Of a stretch of 64,000 nt of DNA, positions 8,679-17,898 are shown piece by piece; position 1 is the stretch's first letter; the number at the start of each line of letters is the position of its first letter. The notes below the pieces were generated by a model. That model was not told the origin of the DNA, searched no databases, and saw only the letters and a list, made by a program, of their open reading frames with translations. This DNA comes from Halosimplex aquaticum (GTDB taxonomy: Archaea; Halobacteriota; Halobacteria; Halobacteriales; Haloarculaceae), in the NCBI RefSeq assembly GCF_028747785.1, contig NZ_CP118158.1, positions 682,001 through 746,000 of the forward strand. Direction: 5' to 3'. A program made the translations under genes and the position numbers.

Positions 8679-8983
8679 TGGCGGTGCTGCCGGAGTACTA
8701 CCTCCTGCTGTCGGCGGCGATCTTCTGCATCGGCGTCTACGGCATCCTCACGCGGCGCAACGCGCTGCTGTTCCTGATGTCCGTGGAGCTGATGCTCAAC
8801 GCGGCGAACATCAACCTCGTCGCGTTCTCGTTCTACCACGGGAACCTGACGGGGCAGGTGTTCTCGCTGTTCACGATGGCGCTGGCCGCCGCCGAGGTGG
8901 CGGTCGGCATCGGCATCATCCTCGTCCTGTATCGCAACTTCGAGGACGTCGACGTCACGAAAGCGGCTACGATGAGGTGGTAA
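8678..8983 (+). CDS. nuoK: Complex I-like subunit K
   Basis: A 101-residue three-helix proton-channel subunit of MrpC/NuoK type. Helix II contains the family signature LFLMSVELMLNAANINLVAF, with the conserved channel glutamate in MSVELMLN and a second acidic residue in helix III (AAAEVAVGIGII). Length and topology match the family. It is coupled on both sides: one shared base with nuoJ2 and a 1-bp gap to nuoL. Confidence 0.97.
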   Translation: MAVLPEYYLLLSAAIFCIGVYGILTRRNALLFLMSVELMLNAANINLVAFSFYHGNLTGQVFSLFTMALAAAEVAVGIGIILVLYRNFEDVDVTKAATMRW

Positions 8984-8984
8984 G

Positions 8985-11051
8985 ATGGCAGGTGCATTCG
9001 ACTTCGTTCCCGCGATCGCAGCGCTCCCGTTCCTGGCGTTCATAATCGCTCTGTTCGCCGGGCAGTACTTGCCGAAGCGCGGTGCCGAGGCCGGCATCGT
9101 CGCGACCGCAGGCTCCCTGGTCCTGTCGATCTGGACGGCGCTGACCGTCGCCGGGATCACGGGTTCGGCGACGACCTACAACGAGAACCTCTACACGTGG
9201 GTCGCCGGCGTGGCCGACAACGCCGTCACGCTCCGTCTGGGCGTGCTCGTCGACCCGCTGACGGCGCTCATGCTTATCATCGTCTCGCTCATCGCCCTGC
9301 TCGTCCACATCTTCTCGCTGGGGTACATGAACGACGAGGGCGAGACGGGCCTGCCCCGGTACTACGCCGGTCTCGGCCTGTTCACGGCGAGCATGCTCGC
9401 GTTCGTCTTCTCGAACAACATCCTGATGGCGTTCATGTTCTTCGAGCTGGTCGGGCTCTGCTCGTTCCTGCTCATCGGCTTCTGGTTCCGCGAGGACGGC
9501 CCGCCGTCGGCCGCGAAGAAGGCGTTCCTGGTCACCCGCTTCGGTGACTACTTCTTCCTCATCGGCGTGGTCGGCATCTTCGCCACCTTCGGCACGGGCC
9601 TGTTCGCCCCGATCACCGAGGGCGGCTCGGTGGTCGCCGAGAGCTTCCCGCAGATGGCCGAGCACGCCCTCGAAGAGGGCGAGAGCTACTTCGGCTACGG
9701 CGCGGGGACGTGGTTCACCGTCCTCGGGCTGCTCGTGCTGGGCGGCGTCGTCGGCAAGTCGGCGCAGTTCCCGCTGCACACGTGGCTGCCCGACGCGATG
9801 GAAGGCCCGACGCCGGTCTCGGCGCTCATCCACGCGGCGACGATGGTCGCGGCGGGCGTCTACCTCGTCGCCAGGATGTACGGCTTCTACCTGCTCAGCC
9901 CGACGGCGCTCGCGGTCATCGCCCTGGTCGGTGGGTTCACCGCCCTGTTCGCGGCGACGATGGGGGTCGTCAAACAGGAACTCAAGCAGGTGCTCGCGTA
10001 CTCGACCATCAGCCAGTACGGCTACATGATGCTCGCGCTGGGCGTGGGCGGGTACACGGCCGCCGTGTTCCACCTGACCACCCACGCGATCTTCAAGGCG
10101 CTGCTGTTCCTCGGCGCCGGGTCGGTCATCATCGCGATGCACCACAACGAGAACATGTGGGACATGGGCGGGCTCAAAGAGCGGATGCCCGTCACCTACT
10201 GGACGTTCGTCTCGGGGTCGCTCGCGCTCGCGGGCATCTTCCCGTTCGCCGGCTTCTGGTCCAAGGACGAGGTCCTGTTCGAGGCCATCGTCCACGGCCT
10301 CGGCACCGAGGGCATCCTCGGGAACCTCTACCTGCTGGCCTACGCGATGGGCCTGCTGGCCGTGTTCTTCACGGCGTTCTACACGTTCCGGATGGTCTTC
10401 CTGACGTTCCACGGGGACGCACGGACCGAGACGGCCCGTGACCCCCACGGCGTGCGCTGGAACGTGAAGCTCCCGCTCGCGGTGCTCGGTATCGGCGCCG
10501 CGACGGTCGGGTTCATCAACATGACGCCGGTCGCGGAGACGTTCCACCTGGAGATCGAGTTCCTCCACCAGTGGCTCGACGGCAACATCGGCGCGACGTC
10601 GGTCCACCACTACACCGGCTCGGAGGGGCTGCTCCACCACGTCGCACACGTCGAGGCGGCGCACCTGTCGCCGCTCATCCCCGGTGCGATCTCGCTGCTG
10701 CTGGCGCTCGCCGGGCTCGGGCTCGCGTGGTCGCTGTACAACGTCCGCGACCCGGTCGAGCACACGGACAAGCTGGGAGGTGCGAAGACGCTGCTCATGC
10801 ACAACTACTACCAGGACGAGTATCAGGTCTGGCTGGCACAGGGCGTGACGGTACCGCTCGCGCGAGCGGCGGACAAGTTCGACCAGGGCGTCGTCGACGG
10901 CGTCGTCAACGGCGTCAGTAGCGTGAGCCTGTTCACCGGCTCGCGCTTCCGGCGCATCCAGTCGGGCGTCGTCTCGAACTACGCGGCGCTGATGACGCTC
11001 TCGCTCGTGTTGCTGCTCGTCGTCTTCGTCGTGCTGGGAGGTGTCGCCTGA
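8985..11051 (+). CDS. nuoL: Complex I-like antiporter subunit L
   Basis: A 688-residue membrane subunit of the distal proton-pumping arm. Signatures are the first-channel region GLCSFLLIGFWF, the Lys-containing AKKAFLVTRFGDYFFLIG, HTWLPDAMEGPTPVSALIHA (helices VII-VIII) and the central Lys in MGVVKQELKQVLAYSTISQYGYM. Later comes FPFAGFWSKDEVL. The C-terminal amphipathic lateral helix and final helix are present, ending LVLLLVVFVVLGGVA. Length is typical. It starts 1 bp after nuoK and shares one base with the nuoM ATG (TGATG at 11049-11053). Confidence 0.97.
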   Translation: MAGAFDFVPAIAALPFLAFIIALFAGQYLPKRGAEAGIVATAGSLVLSIWTALTVAGITGSATTYNENLYTWVAGVADNAVTLRLGVLVDPLTALMLIIVSLIALLVHIFSLGYMNDEGETGLPRYYAGLGLFTASMLAFVFSNNILMAFMFFELVGLCSFLLIGFWFREDGPPSAAKKAFLVTRFGDYFFLIGVVGIFATFGTGLFAPITEGGSVVAESFPQMAEHALEEGESYFGYGAGTWFTVLGLLVLGGVVGKSAQFPLHTWLPDAMEGPTPVSALIHAATMVAAGVYLVARMYGFYLLSPTALAVIALVGGFTALFAATMGVVKQELKQVLAYSTISQYGYMMLALGVGGYTAAVFHLTTHAIFKALLFLGAGSVIIAMHHNENMWDMGGLKERMPVTYWTFVSGSLALAGIFPFAGFWSKDEVLFEAIVHGLGTEGILGNLYLLAYAMGLLAVFFTAFYTFRMVFLTFHGDARTETARDPHGVRWNVKLPLAVLGIGAATVGFINMTPVAETFHLEIEFLHQWLDGNIGATSVHHYTGSEGLLHHVAHVEAAHLSPLIPGAISLLLALAGLGLAWSLYNVRDPVEHTDKLGGAKTLLMHNYYQDEYQVWLAQGVTVPLARAADKFDQGVVDGVVNGVSSVSLFTGSRFRRIQSGVVSNYAALMTLSLVLLLVVFVVLGGVA

Positions 11052-12610
11052 TGGCGATCGCAGGCCCCATCGAGGCGCTGCTCGGCGTGACGCTCGTCGG
11101 CGCCTTCCTCGTCTTCCTCGCGCCGGACGAGTGGGCGGGCAAGCTCGCCACCGCGGTGAGCCTCGTGCCCGTCGCGATCACCCTCTGGATGTACTCGGTC
11201 TTCGACGGCGCGGGCAACGCGCTGCTCGGAGGCACGCTCGCGTTCGAGTCGAACCTCGGCTGGGTCAGCCTCGGCCGCTACGACATCGCGTGGCAGGTCG
11301 GTCTCGACGGGATCAGCATGCCGCTGCTCCTGCTGGCGACCGTGCTGACGACGCTCGCGCTGGTCAGTTCGTGGACGCCCATCGACGAGCGCGAGTCGCA
11401 GTTCTACGGGCTGATGCTCCTGATGGAGGCCAGCCTCATCGGCGTGTTCACCGCGCTCGATTTCTTCCTGTGGCTGGTGTTCTGGGAGGCCGTGCTCATC
11501 CCGATGTACTTCCTCATCGGCGTCTGGGGCGGCCCGCGCCGGAAGTACGCCGCCATCAAGTTCTTCGTCTACACGAACGTGGCGACGCTGGTCATGTTCG
11601 TGGGCTTCATGGCGCTCGTGTTCGGGCTCGGCGACTCCATCTCGACGTTCGGGATGCCCGAGATCACCCAGGCGCTCCGGGAGGGAGGCAACCTCTCGGC
11701 CGTCGCCGGCATCCAACCCCGGAGCCTCACGCTGATCGCCTTCACCCTCATGTTCGCCGGGTTCGCGGTGAAGGTGCCCGTCTTCCCGGTCCACACGTGG
11801 CTGCCCGACGCCCACGTCGAGGCGCCCACGCCGGTGTCGGTCATGCTGGCGGGCGTCCTCCTGAAGATGGGGACCTACGCGCTGCTGCGGTTCAACTTCA
11901 CGATGCTCCGTGAGGTCGCGCAGGCAAACGCGGGAATCATCGTCGCCTTCGGCGTCCTGAGCATCATCTACGGGGCGATGCTCGCGCTGGCCCAGCAGGA
12001 CCTCAAGCGCATCGTCGCCTACTCGTCCATCTCGTCGATGGGGTACGTCATCGTCGGGCTGATCGCCTTCACGCCCCACGGCTTCGGCGGCGCGACCTTC
12101 CAGATGGTCGCCCACGGGCTCATCTCGGGGCTGATGTTCATGACGGTCGGCGTCATCTACAACGAGACGCACACGCGGATGGTCGGCGACATCTCCGGTA
12201 TCGCCGACCGGATGCCCTGGACCGTCGGCATCTTCGTCGCCGCCGCGTTCGGGTACATGGGCCTGCCGCTGATGGCCGGCTTCGCCGCGGAGTACCTGAT
12301 CTTCCAGGGCGCCTTCTCGTCGACGGTCATCCCGGCGGCGCCGCTGGTGACCGCGATCGGGATGTTCGGCATCGTCATCGTCGCGGGCTACCTGCTGTGG
12401 GCGATGCAACGGACGCTGTTCGGCGAGTACAGCCTCGCGACCGACTACGATGTCTCGCGGGCGCCCGTCCACGACGTGGCCCCGCTGGTCGTGCTGCTCG
12501 CGCTCGTCATCGCGCTGGGCGTGCGGCCGGGACTGGTCTACCAGATGATCCAGGACGCTGTGAACCCACTTGTTGAACCGCTGATGTTCGGAGGTGTCGG
12601 CCTATGGTAG
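11051..12610 (+). CDS. nuoM: Complex I-like antiporter subunit M
   Basis: A 519-residue second antiporter-like proton channel. The conserved DFFLWLVFWEAVLIPMYFLIG holds the helix V glutamate, and FPVHTWLPDAHVEAPTPVSV and QQDLKRIVAYSSISSMGY hold the channel lysines. Fourteen membrane helices are expected. It overlaps nuoN by 7 bp (nuoN ATG 12604; nuoM stop 12608-12610), so the block is one transcript. Confidence 0.97.
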   Translation: MAIAGPIEALLGVTLVGAFLVFLAPDEWAGKLATAVSLVPVAITLWMYSVFDGAGNALLGGTLAFESNLGWVSLGRYDIAWQVGLDGISMPLLLLATVLTTLALVSSWTPIDERESQFYGLMLLMEASLIGVFTALDFFLWLVFWEAVLIPMYFLIGVWGGPRRKYAAIKFFVYTNVATLVMFVGFMALVFGLGDSISTFGMPEITQALREGGNLSAVAGIQPRSLTLIAFTLMFAGFAVKVPVFPVHTWLPDAHVEAPTPVSVMLAGVLLKMGTYALLRFNFTMLREVAQANAGIIVAFGVLSIIYGAMLALAQQDLKRIVAYSSISSMGYVIVGLIAFTPHGFGGATFQMVAHGLISGLMFMTVGVIYNETHTRMVGDISGIADRMPWTVGIFVAAAFGYMGLPLMAGFAAEYLIFQGAFSSTVIPAAPLVTAIGMFGIVIVAGYLLWAMQRTLFGEYSLATDYDVSRAPVHDVAPLVVLLALVIALGVRPGLVYQMIQDAVNPLVEPLMFGGVGLW

Positions 12611-14133
12611 TCGAGATCGCGGGCGTCACGGTCGCCGACTGGGTCGCGCTCGTCCCGACGCTCGTGCTCGCCCTCTCGGGGCTCCTGCTGTTGGTCGTCG
12701 ACAGCATCGACCCGCAGCCGGGCACGAGTTCCAACGCCGTCCTCGCCGGCATCTCGACGCTGGCGTCGCTGGCCGCCTTCCTCGTCGCGGGGTACTTCCT
12801 CGTCCTCGGGGTCGGCCAACCGCGCGGGACCGGCGCCATCGAGCTGTTCAACGGCCAGCTCGTCGTCGACGGGATGAGCCTGTTCTTCGTGGTCATCATC
12901 GGCAGCGTGACAGCGCTCGTCACGCTGGCGAGCTACGACTACCTGGAGGGCGAGTCCTACCAGGCCGAGTACTACACGCTCGTCCTGCTCGCGGCGACGG
13001 GGATGTCGCTGATGGCCTCGGCCAACGGCCTCGCGACGGTCTTCGTCAGCCTCGAACTCGCCAGCCTCCCCTCGTTCGCGCTGGTCGCGTTCCTGAAGAC
13101 CAACCGCGGCAGCGTGGAGGGCGGCCTGAAGTACTTCCTCATCGGCGCGCTGTCGTCGTCGGTGCTCGCCTACGGGATCAGCCTCGTCTACGCCGCGACC
13201 GGGAGCCTACAGCTCGGGGCCGTCGCCGAGGCGCTCACCGAGTCGGGCGTCCCGACCGGGGTCCTCGGTATCGGCGTCATCATGATCCTACTCGGGTTCG
13301 CGTACAAGACCGCGAGCGTCCCGTTCCACTTCTGGGCGCCCGAGGCCTACGAGGGCGCGCCCGCGCCCATCTCGGCGTTCCTGTCGTCGGCGTCGAAGGC
13401 CGCAGGGTTCGTGGTCGCGTTCCGCGTGTTCCTGACGGCCTTCCCCGAGGTCGGCGGCCTCACCGGCGGCGACCCGATGGTCGACTGGATCACGGCCGTG
13501 ACCGTGCTGGCGGTCGTCACGATGACCGTCGGTAACTTCGCCGCCGCCACCCAGGAGAAGGTCAAGCGAATGCTCGCCTACTCGTCGGTCGGTCACGCCG
13601 GCTACGTCCTCATCGGGCTCGCCGCGCTGAACGCGCCCGACCAGGGCTTCGTCCTCGGCGCGAGCATGATGCACCTGCTCGTCTACGGGTTCATGAACAC
13701 GGGCGCGTTCCTGTTCATCGCCCTCACCGAACACTGGGGCATCGGCCGTACCTTCCAGGACTTCAACGGTCTCTCGGAGCAGGCGCCGCTGGCCTGCGCC
13801 GCCATGACCGTCTTCCTCTTCAGCCTCGCGGGCCTGCCCATCGGCGGCGGGTTCATCTCGAAGCTGTACCTGCTGGCCGCGACCGCCAAGGCCGGCGCGT
13901 GGCTGCTCGGCGCCTCGCTCATCGTCAACAGCGCCCTGTCGCTGTTCTACTACAGCCGGGTCGTCAAGGCGATGTGGATCGAGGAACCGAGCGGCGACTT
14001 CGAGGTCGACTCGTACCCGAGTTCGCTGTACGCCGCGGTCGTCATCGCTGCGTTCGTGACGTTCGCGCTCCTGCCCGCCTTCGGCCTGCTCTCGCCGAGC
14101 GCCTTCGACGCCGCGTCCGTGCTGTTCGGCTGA
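12604..14133 (+). CDS. nuoN: Complex I-like antiporter subunit N
   Basis: A 509-residue last gene of the plus-strand block. It has the NuoN pattern FVSLELASLPSFALVAF, PFHFWAPEAYEGAPAPISAF and QEKVKRMLAYSSVGHAGY, plus the LAGLPIGGGFISKLYL segment. Its closing helix runs to the acidic C-terminus. It is followed by a T-rich stretch (about 14149-14176), a plausible terminator. In well-studied haloarchaea nuoN ends the same operon that begins with nuoA; here nuoA is 49 kb away on the other strand. Confidence 0.97.
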   Translation: MVVEIAGVTVADWVALVPTLVLALSGLLLLVVDSIDPQPGTSSNAVLAGISTLASLAAFLVAGYFLVLGVGQPRGTGAIELFNGQLVVDGMSLFFVVIIGSVTALVTLASYDYLEGESYQAEYYTLVLLAATGMSLMASANGLATVFVSLELASLPSFALVAFLKTNRGSVEGGLKYFLIGALSSSVLAYGISLVYAATGSLQLGAVAEALTESGVPTGVLGIGVIMILLGFAYKTASVPFHFWAPEAYEGAPAPISAFLSSASKAAGFVVAFRVFLTAFPEVGGLTGGDPMVDWITAVTVLAVVTMTVGNFAAATQEKVKRMLAYSSVGHAGYVLIGLAALNAPDQGFVLGASMMHLLVYGFMNTGAFLFIALTEHWGIGRTFQDFNGLSEQAPLACAAMTVFLFSLAGLPIGGGFISKLYLLAATAKAGAWLLGASLIVNSALSLFYYSRVVKAMWIEEPSGDFEVDSYPSSLYAAVVIAAFVTFALLPAFGLLSPSAFDAASVLFG

Positions 14134-14148
14134 GCGGCGGCCGACGCT

Positions 14149-14176
14149 TTTCGCTGCTTTCGGTTTTCGGTTTGAG
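14149..14176 (+). terminator. T-rich stretch after nuoN, possible terminator
   Basis: Several runs of three to four T (CTTTTCG, CTTTCGG, TTTTCGG, TTTGAG) follow the nuoN stop in otherwise GC-rich DNA. Archaeal termination at U-tracts makes this a plausible end of the nuoJ-N transcript. No experimental support. Confidence 0.35.
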
Positions 14177-14282
14177 TTGGAGACAGTGAGCGCGAGCTAC
14201 GACGGGCGTCGCCACGGACGACACCAGACAGTTTTTCCGACACCGGCGAGACTGTACTTCACAGTGACAGGAATGATGCATC

Positions 14283-14585
14283 GTGGGTGACGAAGACGAG
14301 CGGGCGCAGAGACGGCGGCTGGCCGCGCTGTCGTATCTGCTGATGCCAGTGAGTGGGCTCGTCGTCCGGTACGCCACCGACCCGGGCGAGCGCGACGAGT
14401 TCCACGCGCTCCAGAGCGTCTTCCTGGGCGTCGGACTGCTACTGCTCTTCCCGGTCGCGGGGTTCGTCGGAGAACTGTATTTCTCGGCCGCGATCGCCGT
14501 CTGGGTCGTCGCGATGCTCACGGCGTACAACGGGATGGCTTTCGAGTTCCCGATCGCCGGACCGCTCGCTCGCGAGCGGACGTGA
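14283..14585 (+). CDS. Small membrane protein, DUF4870/Tic20-like
   Basis: A 100-residue protein with a charged start (GDEDERAQRRRLAALSYLLM), two to three membrane helices and the phrase DEFHALQSVFLGVGLLLLFPVAG. This resembles the DUF4870-type pattern in which a polar residue pair and a hydrophobic hairpin follow a short N-terminal helix. Function is unknown. The start is GTG at 14283; the nearby ATGs at 14273 and 14276 do not read into this frame. It is convergent with the Tat lipoprotein gene. Confidence 0.7.
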   Translation: MGDEDERAQRRRLAALSYLLMPVSGLVVRYATDPGERDEFHALQSVFLGVGLLLLFPVAGFVGELYFSAAIAVWVVAMLTAYNGMAFEFPIAGPLARERT

Positions 14586-14606
14586 ACGGAGTAGACGGAC
14601 CGCGAC

Positions 14607-15242
14607 TTACTCGGCGGTCACTTCGATCTCGTCGAAGTAGTGCGTCGCGTCGGATTCCCAGACGACGGCGACGCCGAGCGACAGGAACAGCGACTTCGGG
14701 ACCTCGTCTGGGTCCCAGTCGAACGAGTACTCGTGCCAGCCATCGGCGAGGTGCAGCGGTTCGCGGAGGCCGCCGTGCGGGGCGTCCGGGACGGCCGTCG
14801 AGTTCGCGCCGGGGTCGGGGAAGTCACCCTCCTCGCTCGGTCGTTCGGGACCAAGGTAGGCGACGACGTTGCGGAGGACGTTGAAGCTCTCGGACTCGCT
14901 CCAGGCCTGGAAGGAGACCGAGAAGGTCGACGGGTCCTCGGGGGTCGGGATCTCGGCCGTCACCCAGGCCGTCCCGTCGTCGTGGTCGCCCTCGGTGAAG
15001 ACTTCGAGGCTCCAGTCGCCCCCAGCCGCCTGCTCCTGGCTGAGCGCGATGTCCCACTCGAATTCCGAATTGGGCTCCTCGGGGCCAATGTGGCTCTGTC
15101 GGGACCAGCGTTCGTCGCTCTCTTCGAATCCGTCGGCGAACAGCGAGTCGTTCCCCGGTGCGGTGGCGCACCCGGCCACGGCGGCGCCGGTCAACAGCGC
15201 ACCGCTCCGGAGTACCGCTCGGCGTGAGAATCTGCGAGACAC
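14607..15242 (-). CDS. Tat-exported lipoprotein of unknown function
   Basis: A 211-residue protein. The N-terminus MSRRFSRRAVLRSGALLTGA is a twin-arginine signal and is followed by the lipobox AVAGC, so the mature protein should be Tat-exported and lipid-anchored at the Cys near residue 25, which is typical of haloarchaea. The rest is acidic, Trp-rich and probably beta-rich (DWSLEVFTEG, FSVSFQAWSESES, WHEYSFDWDPDE). The pattern resembles carbohydrate-binding or LamG-like jelly-roll folds, but I cannot assign it. It has no obvious operon partner. Confidence 0.8.
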   Translation of the reverse strand: MSRRFSRRAVLRSGALLTGAAVAGCATAPGNDSLFADGFEESDERWSRQSHIGPEEPNSEFEWDIALSQEQAAGGDWSLEVFTEGDHDDGTAWVTAEIPTPEDPSTFSVSFQAWSESESFNVLRNVVAYLGPERPSEEGDFPDPGANSTAVPDAPHGGLREPLHLADGWHEYSFDWDPDEVPKSLFLSLGVAVVWESDATHYFDEIEVTAE

Positions 15243-15290
15243 CCTGGAAGCTTGTCGAAGTTACCTGATAAGGATTTGGACAGCCGCTCG

Positions 15291-15764
15291 TCAGGCCGAT
15301 TCGACGGCGTCGAGCAGTTCGTCGTAGTCGGGTTCGTTGGTGGGGTCGTCGGCGACCCAGTCGTAGACGACGGTGCCCTCCTCGTCGATGACGAAGACCG
15401 CGCGGTTCGCGTTACCGTACAGGCCCAGATCGGGGATGTCCATCTCCAGACCGTACTCGCGGATGGCGTCGCCGTCCATGTCGCTGACGAGGTCGAACTC
15501 GATGCCGTGTTCCTCGCGGAAGGCGCCCTGCGAGAACGGCGAGTCGGCGCTGACGCCGAGGATCGTTGCGCCCGCGTCCTCGAACTCGCCGATGCGGTCC
15601 TGGAACGCGACCATCTCGTTCGTGCACGGCGGGGTGAACGCGCCGGGGAAGAAGGCGAGGACGACGGGCCCGTCGCCGATGCGGTCGGCGAGGTCGAAGT
15701 CCTCGTGGTCGCTGGTACCGAGCGTCGCGGTGAACGTGGGTGCGGAGTCGCCTGTGGAAACCAT
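15291..15764 (-). CDS. Peroxiredoxin, 1-Cys type
   Basis: A 157-residue thiol peroxidase of the AhpC/TSA fold. The peroxidatic cysteine is Cys47 in FPGAFTPPCTNE, with the family Pro-x3-Thr-x2-Cys pattern. The conserved Arg-containing strand NRAVFVIDEEGTV is present. There is no second cysteine, so it must work with an external thiol reductant. ATG 15764 is preferred over the adjacent upstream GTG at 15767. It probably detoxifies peroxides and alkyl hydroperoxides. Confidence 0.93.
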   Translation of the reverse strand: MVSTGDSAPTFTATLGTSDHEDFDLADRIGDGPVVLAFFPGAFTPPCTNEMVAFQDRIGEFEDAGATILGVSADSPFSQGAFREEHGIEFDLVSDMDGDAIREYGLEMDIPDLGLYGNANRAVFVIDEEGTVVYDWVADDPTNEPDYDELLDAVESA

Positions 15765-15911
15765 CACCGGTCTGTTGGAACGCCCTCCGAATAAATCTCC
15801 TACCGAACGCGTTTCTCGACGCGGTCGGCTGCCGACTCGGGACCCGATCGCGCCGGCGGTGGACCGCTCGGCCGGGAGAACTTTGTGGGGGCGCTCCCAG
15901 CGGACTGGCAG

Positions 15912-16859
15912 ATGCGACGGGTCGGGTACCTCTCACTGATCGGCGCCGGCGTCGCCGCGGTCGCGAGTCGGCTCGTCACTCAGGTCGTCGAGCCGCGAAC
16001 CCTGTGGGGGCTGTCGGCCGAACGGATGGCGGTCACCGCGCTGGTCGCGACGGCTGTGGTACTGGCGACGTACGGCACCTATCGCGTCGTCGGCGGGTGG
16101 CTCACCGAGCGGGCCGCCTCGAAACGCCGGCGCCACGACCTGCGGAACGTCCTCCGGCTGGCCTTCGGGCTCGTCGGCCTGATCGGGCTGCTCGGCGTCG
16201 TCACCGAGCAGTGGCTCGGGGTGCTGTTCTCGCTCGGGGTCGTGGGCTTCGCGGTGACGTTCGCGCTCCAGCAGCCGCTGTTCTCGCTCATCGGCTGGGT
16301 GTACATCATGGTCAACCGGCCGTACCAGGTCGGCGACCGGGTCGCCATCGAGGAGTCGAAGGGCGACGTCGTGGAGGTGAACTTCCTCGTGACGACGCTC
16401 TGGGAGATCAACGGCGAACTCGTCTCCTCGAACCAGCCCTCGGGGCGGATCATCACGCTCCCGAACTCCGTCGTCCTCTCCTCGCACGTGAAGAACTTCA
16501 CCCAGGAGGAGTTCCCGTACGTCTGGAACGAGGTCGCCGTCGAGGTGGCCTACGAGACCGACCTGGACTTCGCCCGGGAGACGATGATCCGGGTCGCTGA
16601 CGAGGTGGTCGGCGACGAGATGGAGCGCAACATCGAGCGCTATCGCGAGCGGCTGGCCGAGACGCCGGTCGAACTCGAAGTGCAGTCCCGTCCGACCGTC
16701 AACGTGACGCAGGAGGCTTCGTGGGTGAAACTCCGAGTTCGCTACATCGTCCACCCGCGGCGCGGCCAGCGGACGAAAAACCGGATCTACGAGCGGATCC
16801 TCGCCGAGTTCAACGACAACCCCGACCAGGTGAAGTTCCCGGTGAGCCGCAATCGGTAA
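15912..16859 (+). CDS. MscS-family mechanosensitive channel
   Basis: A 315-residue protein. There are three to four membrane helices in the first 130 residues. The last, pore-lining one is Gly/Ala-rich (VVGFAVTFALQQPLFSLIGWVYIMVNRPYQVGD), matching MscS TM3. The beta domain follows, with DRVAIEESKGDVVEVNFLVTTL and ITLPNSVVLSSHVKN (the family P-N-S motif), and then the alpha/beta C-terminal domain. It releases solutes on hypo-osmotic shock. ATG 15912 is chosen; an upstream GTG at 15885 would add nine residues. Confidence 0.93.
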   Translation: MRRVGYLSLIGAGVAAVASRLVTQVVEPRTLWGLSAERMAVTALVATAVVLATYGTYRVVGGWLTERAASKRRRHDLRNVLRLAFGLVGLIGLLGVVTEQWLGVLFSLGVVGFAVTFALQQPLFSLIGWVYIMVNRPYQVGDRVAIEESKGDVVEVNFLVTTLWEINGELVSSNQPSGRIITLPNSVVLSSHVKNFTQEEFPYVWNEVAVEVAYETDLDFARETMIRVADEVVGDEMERNIERYRERLAETPVELEVQSRPTVNVTQEASWVKLRVRYIVHPRRGQRTKNRIYERILAEFNDNPDQVKFPVSRNR

Positions 16860-16880
16860 ATCACGATCGCAGTACGCGGC

Positions 16881-17756
16881 TCACGCTACCGATCGTTCGC
16901 GACGCTCGTTGCGCGCCTCGACCGCGCTGTCGATCACCGGACAGTCGACCGGTGCGACCGGGACCGAGAGCGGCGAGACCGCGATCGCGCCGTCCCGGAG
17001 GGCGCCCTGTTCGGCGTCCGCGGGGAGCGACGACGGCGGTAGTTCGCCCGGCGCAGGTGACCCCTCAGCGAGGCGGTTCTGCGGCCCGTAGTAGTTCTCG
17101 AACAGGACCGCGCCGTCGTCGTCCCTGGCGGTGGTGTCGTAGAAGTCGTGCGGTTCGGTCGCGCGCATCGGCGCGTCGTCGGTCACTGCCCCGTCCCGTC
17201 CCACCGGGACGTTCACGTTCAGCAGATCCGCGCCGCCCTCGCGGCGGTGGCTCTCGACGAGCGCCGGGAGTAGCGAGGCGGCGACGTCGGCCGCGCCCGC
17301 GTAGCAGAACTCGTCTTCCGGTCGCGGCAACAGCGATCCGGGGTCGTACGCCGAGAGGGCGATGGCGGGGACGTCGAGCCACGCCGCCTCGACGGCGGCG
17401 CCGACGGTGCCCGACTGGCCGAGGACGTACGACCCCACGTTCGGGCCGTGGTTACAGCCGGAGACGACCGCGTCGGGGGTACTGTCCAGCCCTCGGAGGC
17501 CGAAGGCGGTGCAGTCTGCTGGCATGCCCTCGACCGCGTATCCCGTGTCGGTCTCCTCGTAGGAGATCCGCCGCTGGCGCGTGCGCCCGATCCCGCTGAC
17601 GTTTCCCTCCGGCGCAACGACCGTCACGTCCGCCGCCTTCGAGAGCCTGTCCGCGACCGCCCGGAGTCCGTGTGCGTCGATGCCGTCGTCGTTCGTCACG
17701 AGGACGTGTTCTATCTCTCCACCGAGGCTGGCGTCTCTCCCGTCGGTCCCGTCCAT
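16881..17756 (-). CDS. surE: 5'/3'-nucleotidase SurE
   Basis: A 291-residue metal-dependent nucleoside monophosphatase. Residues 1-15 are a hydrophilic extension before HVLVTNDDGIDAHGLRA, which holds the catalytic Asp pair. SGCNHGPNVGSYVLGQSGTVGAA gives the second metal-site Asn and the substrate loop. The length is slightly above the family's 250-270. It is convergent with the MscS gene. A TATA-like CCTTTTTCC on the minus strand lies about 35 bp upstream. Confidence 0.95.
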   Translation of the reverse strand: MDGTDGRDASLGGEIEHVLVTNDDGIDAHGLRAVADRLSKAADVTVVAPEGNVSGIGRTRQRRISYEETDTGYAVEGMPADCTAFGLRGLDSTPDAVVSGCNHGPNVGSYVLGQSGTVGAAVEAAWLDVPAIALSAYDPGSLLPRPEDEFCYAGAADVAASLLPALVESHRREGGADLLNVNVPVGRDGAVTDDAPMRATEPHDFYDTTARDDDGAVLFENYYGPQNRLAEGSPAPGELPPSSLPADAEQGALRDGAIAVSPLSVPVAPVDCPVIDSAVEARNERRERSVA

Positions 17757-17898
17757 TCGTACCCCCGACGCTTCAGTCGGCCCCCGGAAAAAGGTATCCC
17801 CACTGACGGGAAAATACGGCGGGCGTGAGGGGAGACCGAATCCGGACTGTCGATCGTGTCAGAGACGCTTATTATCACTCGGCGTCGACAGTGTGCCA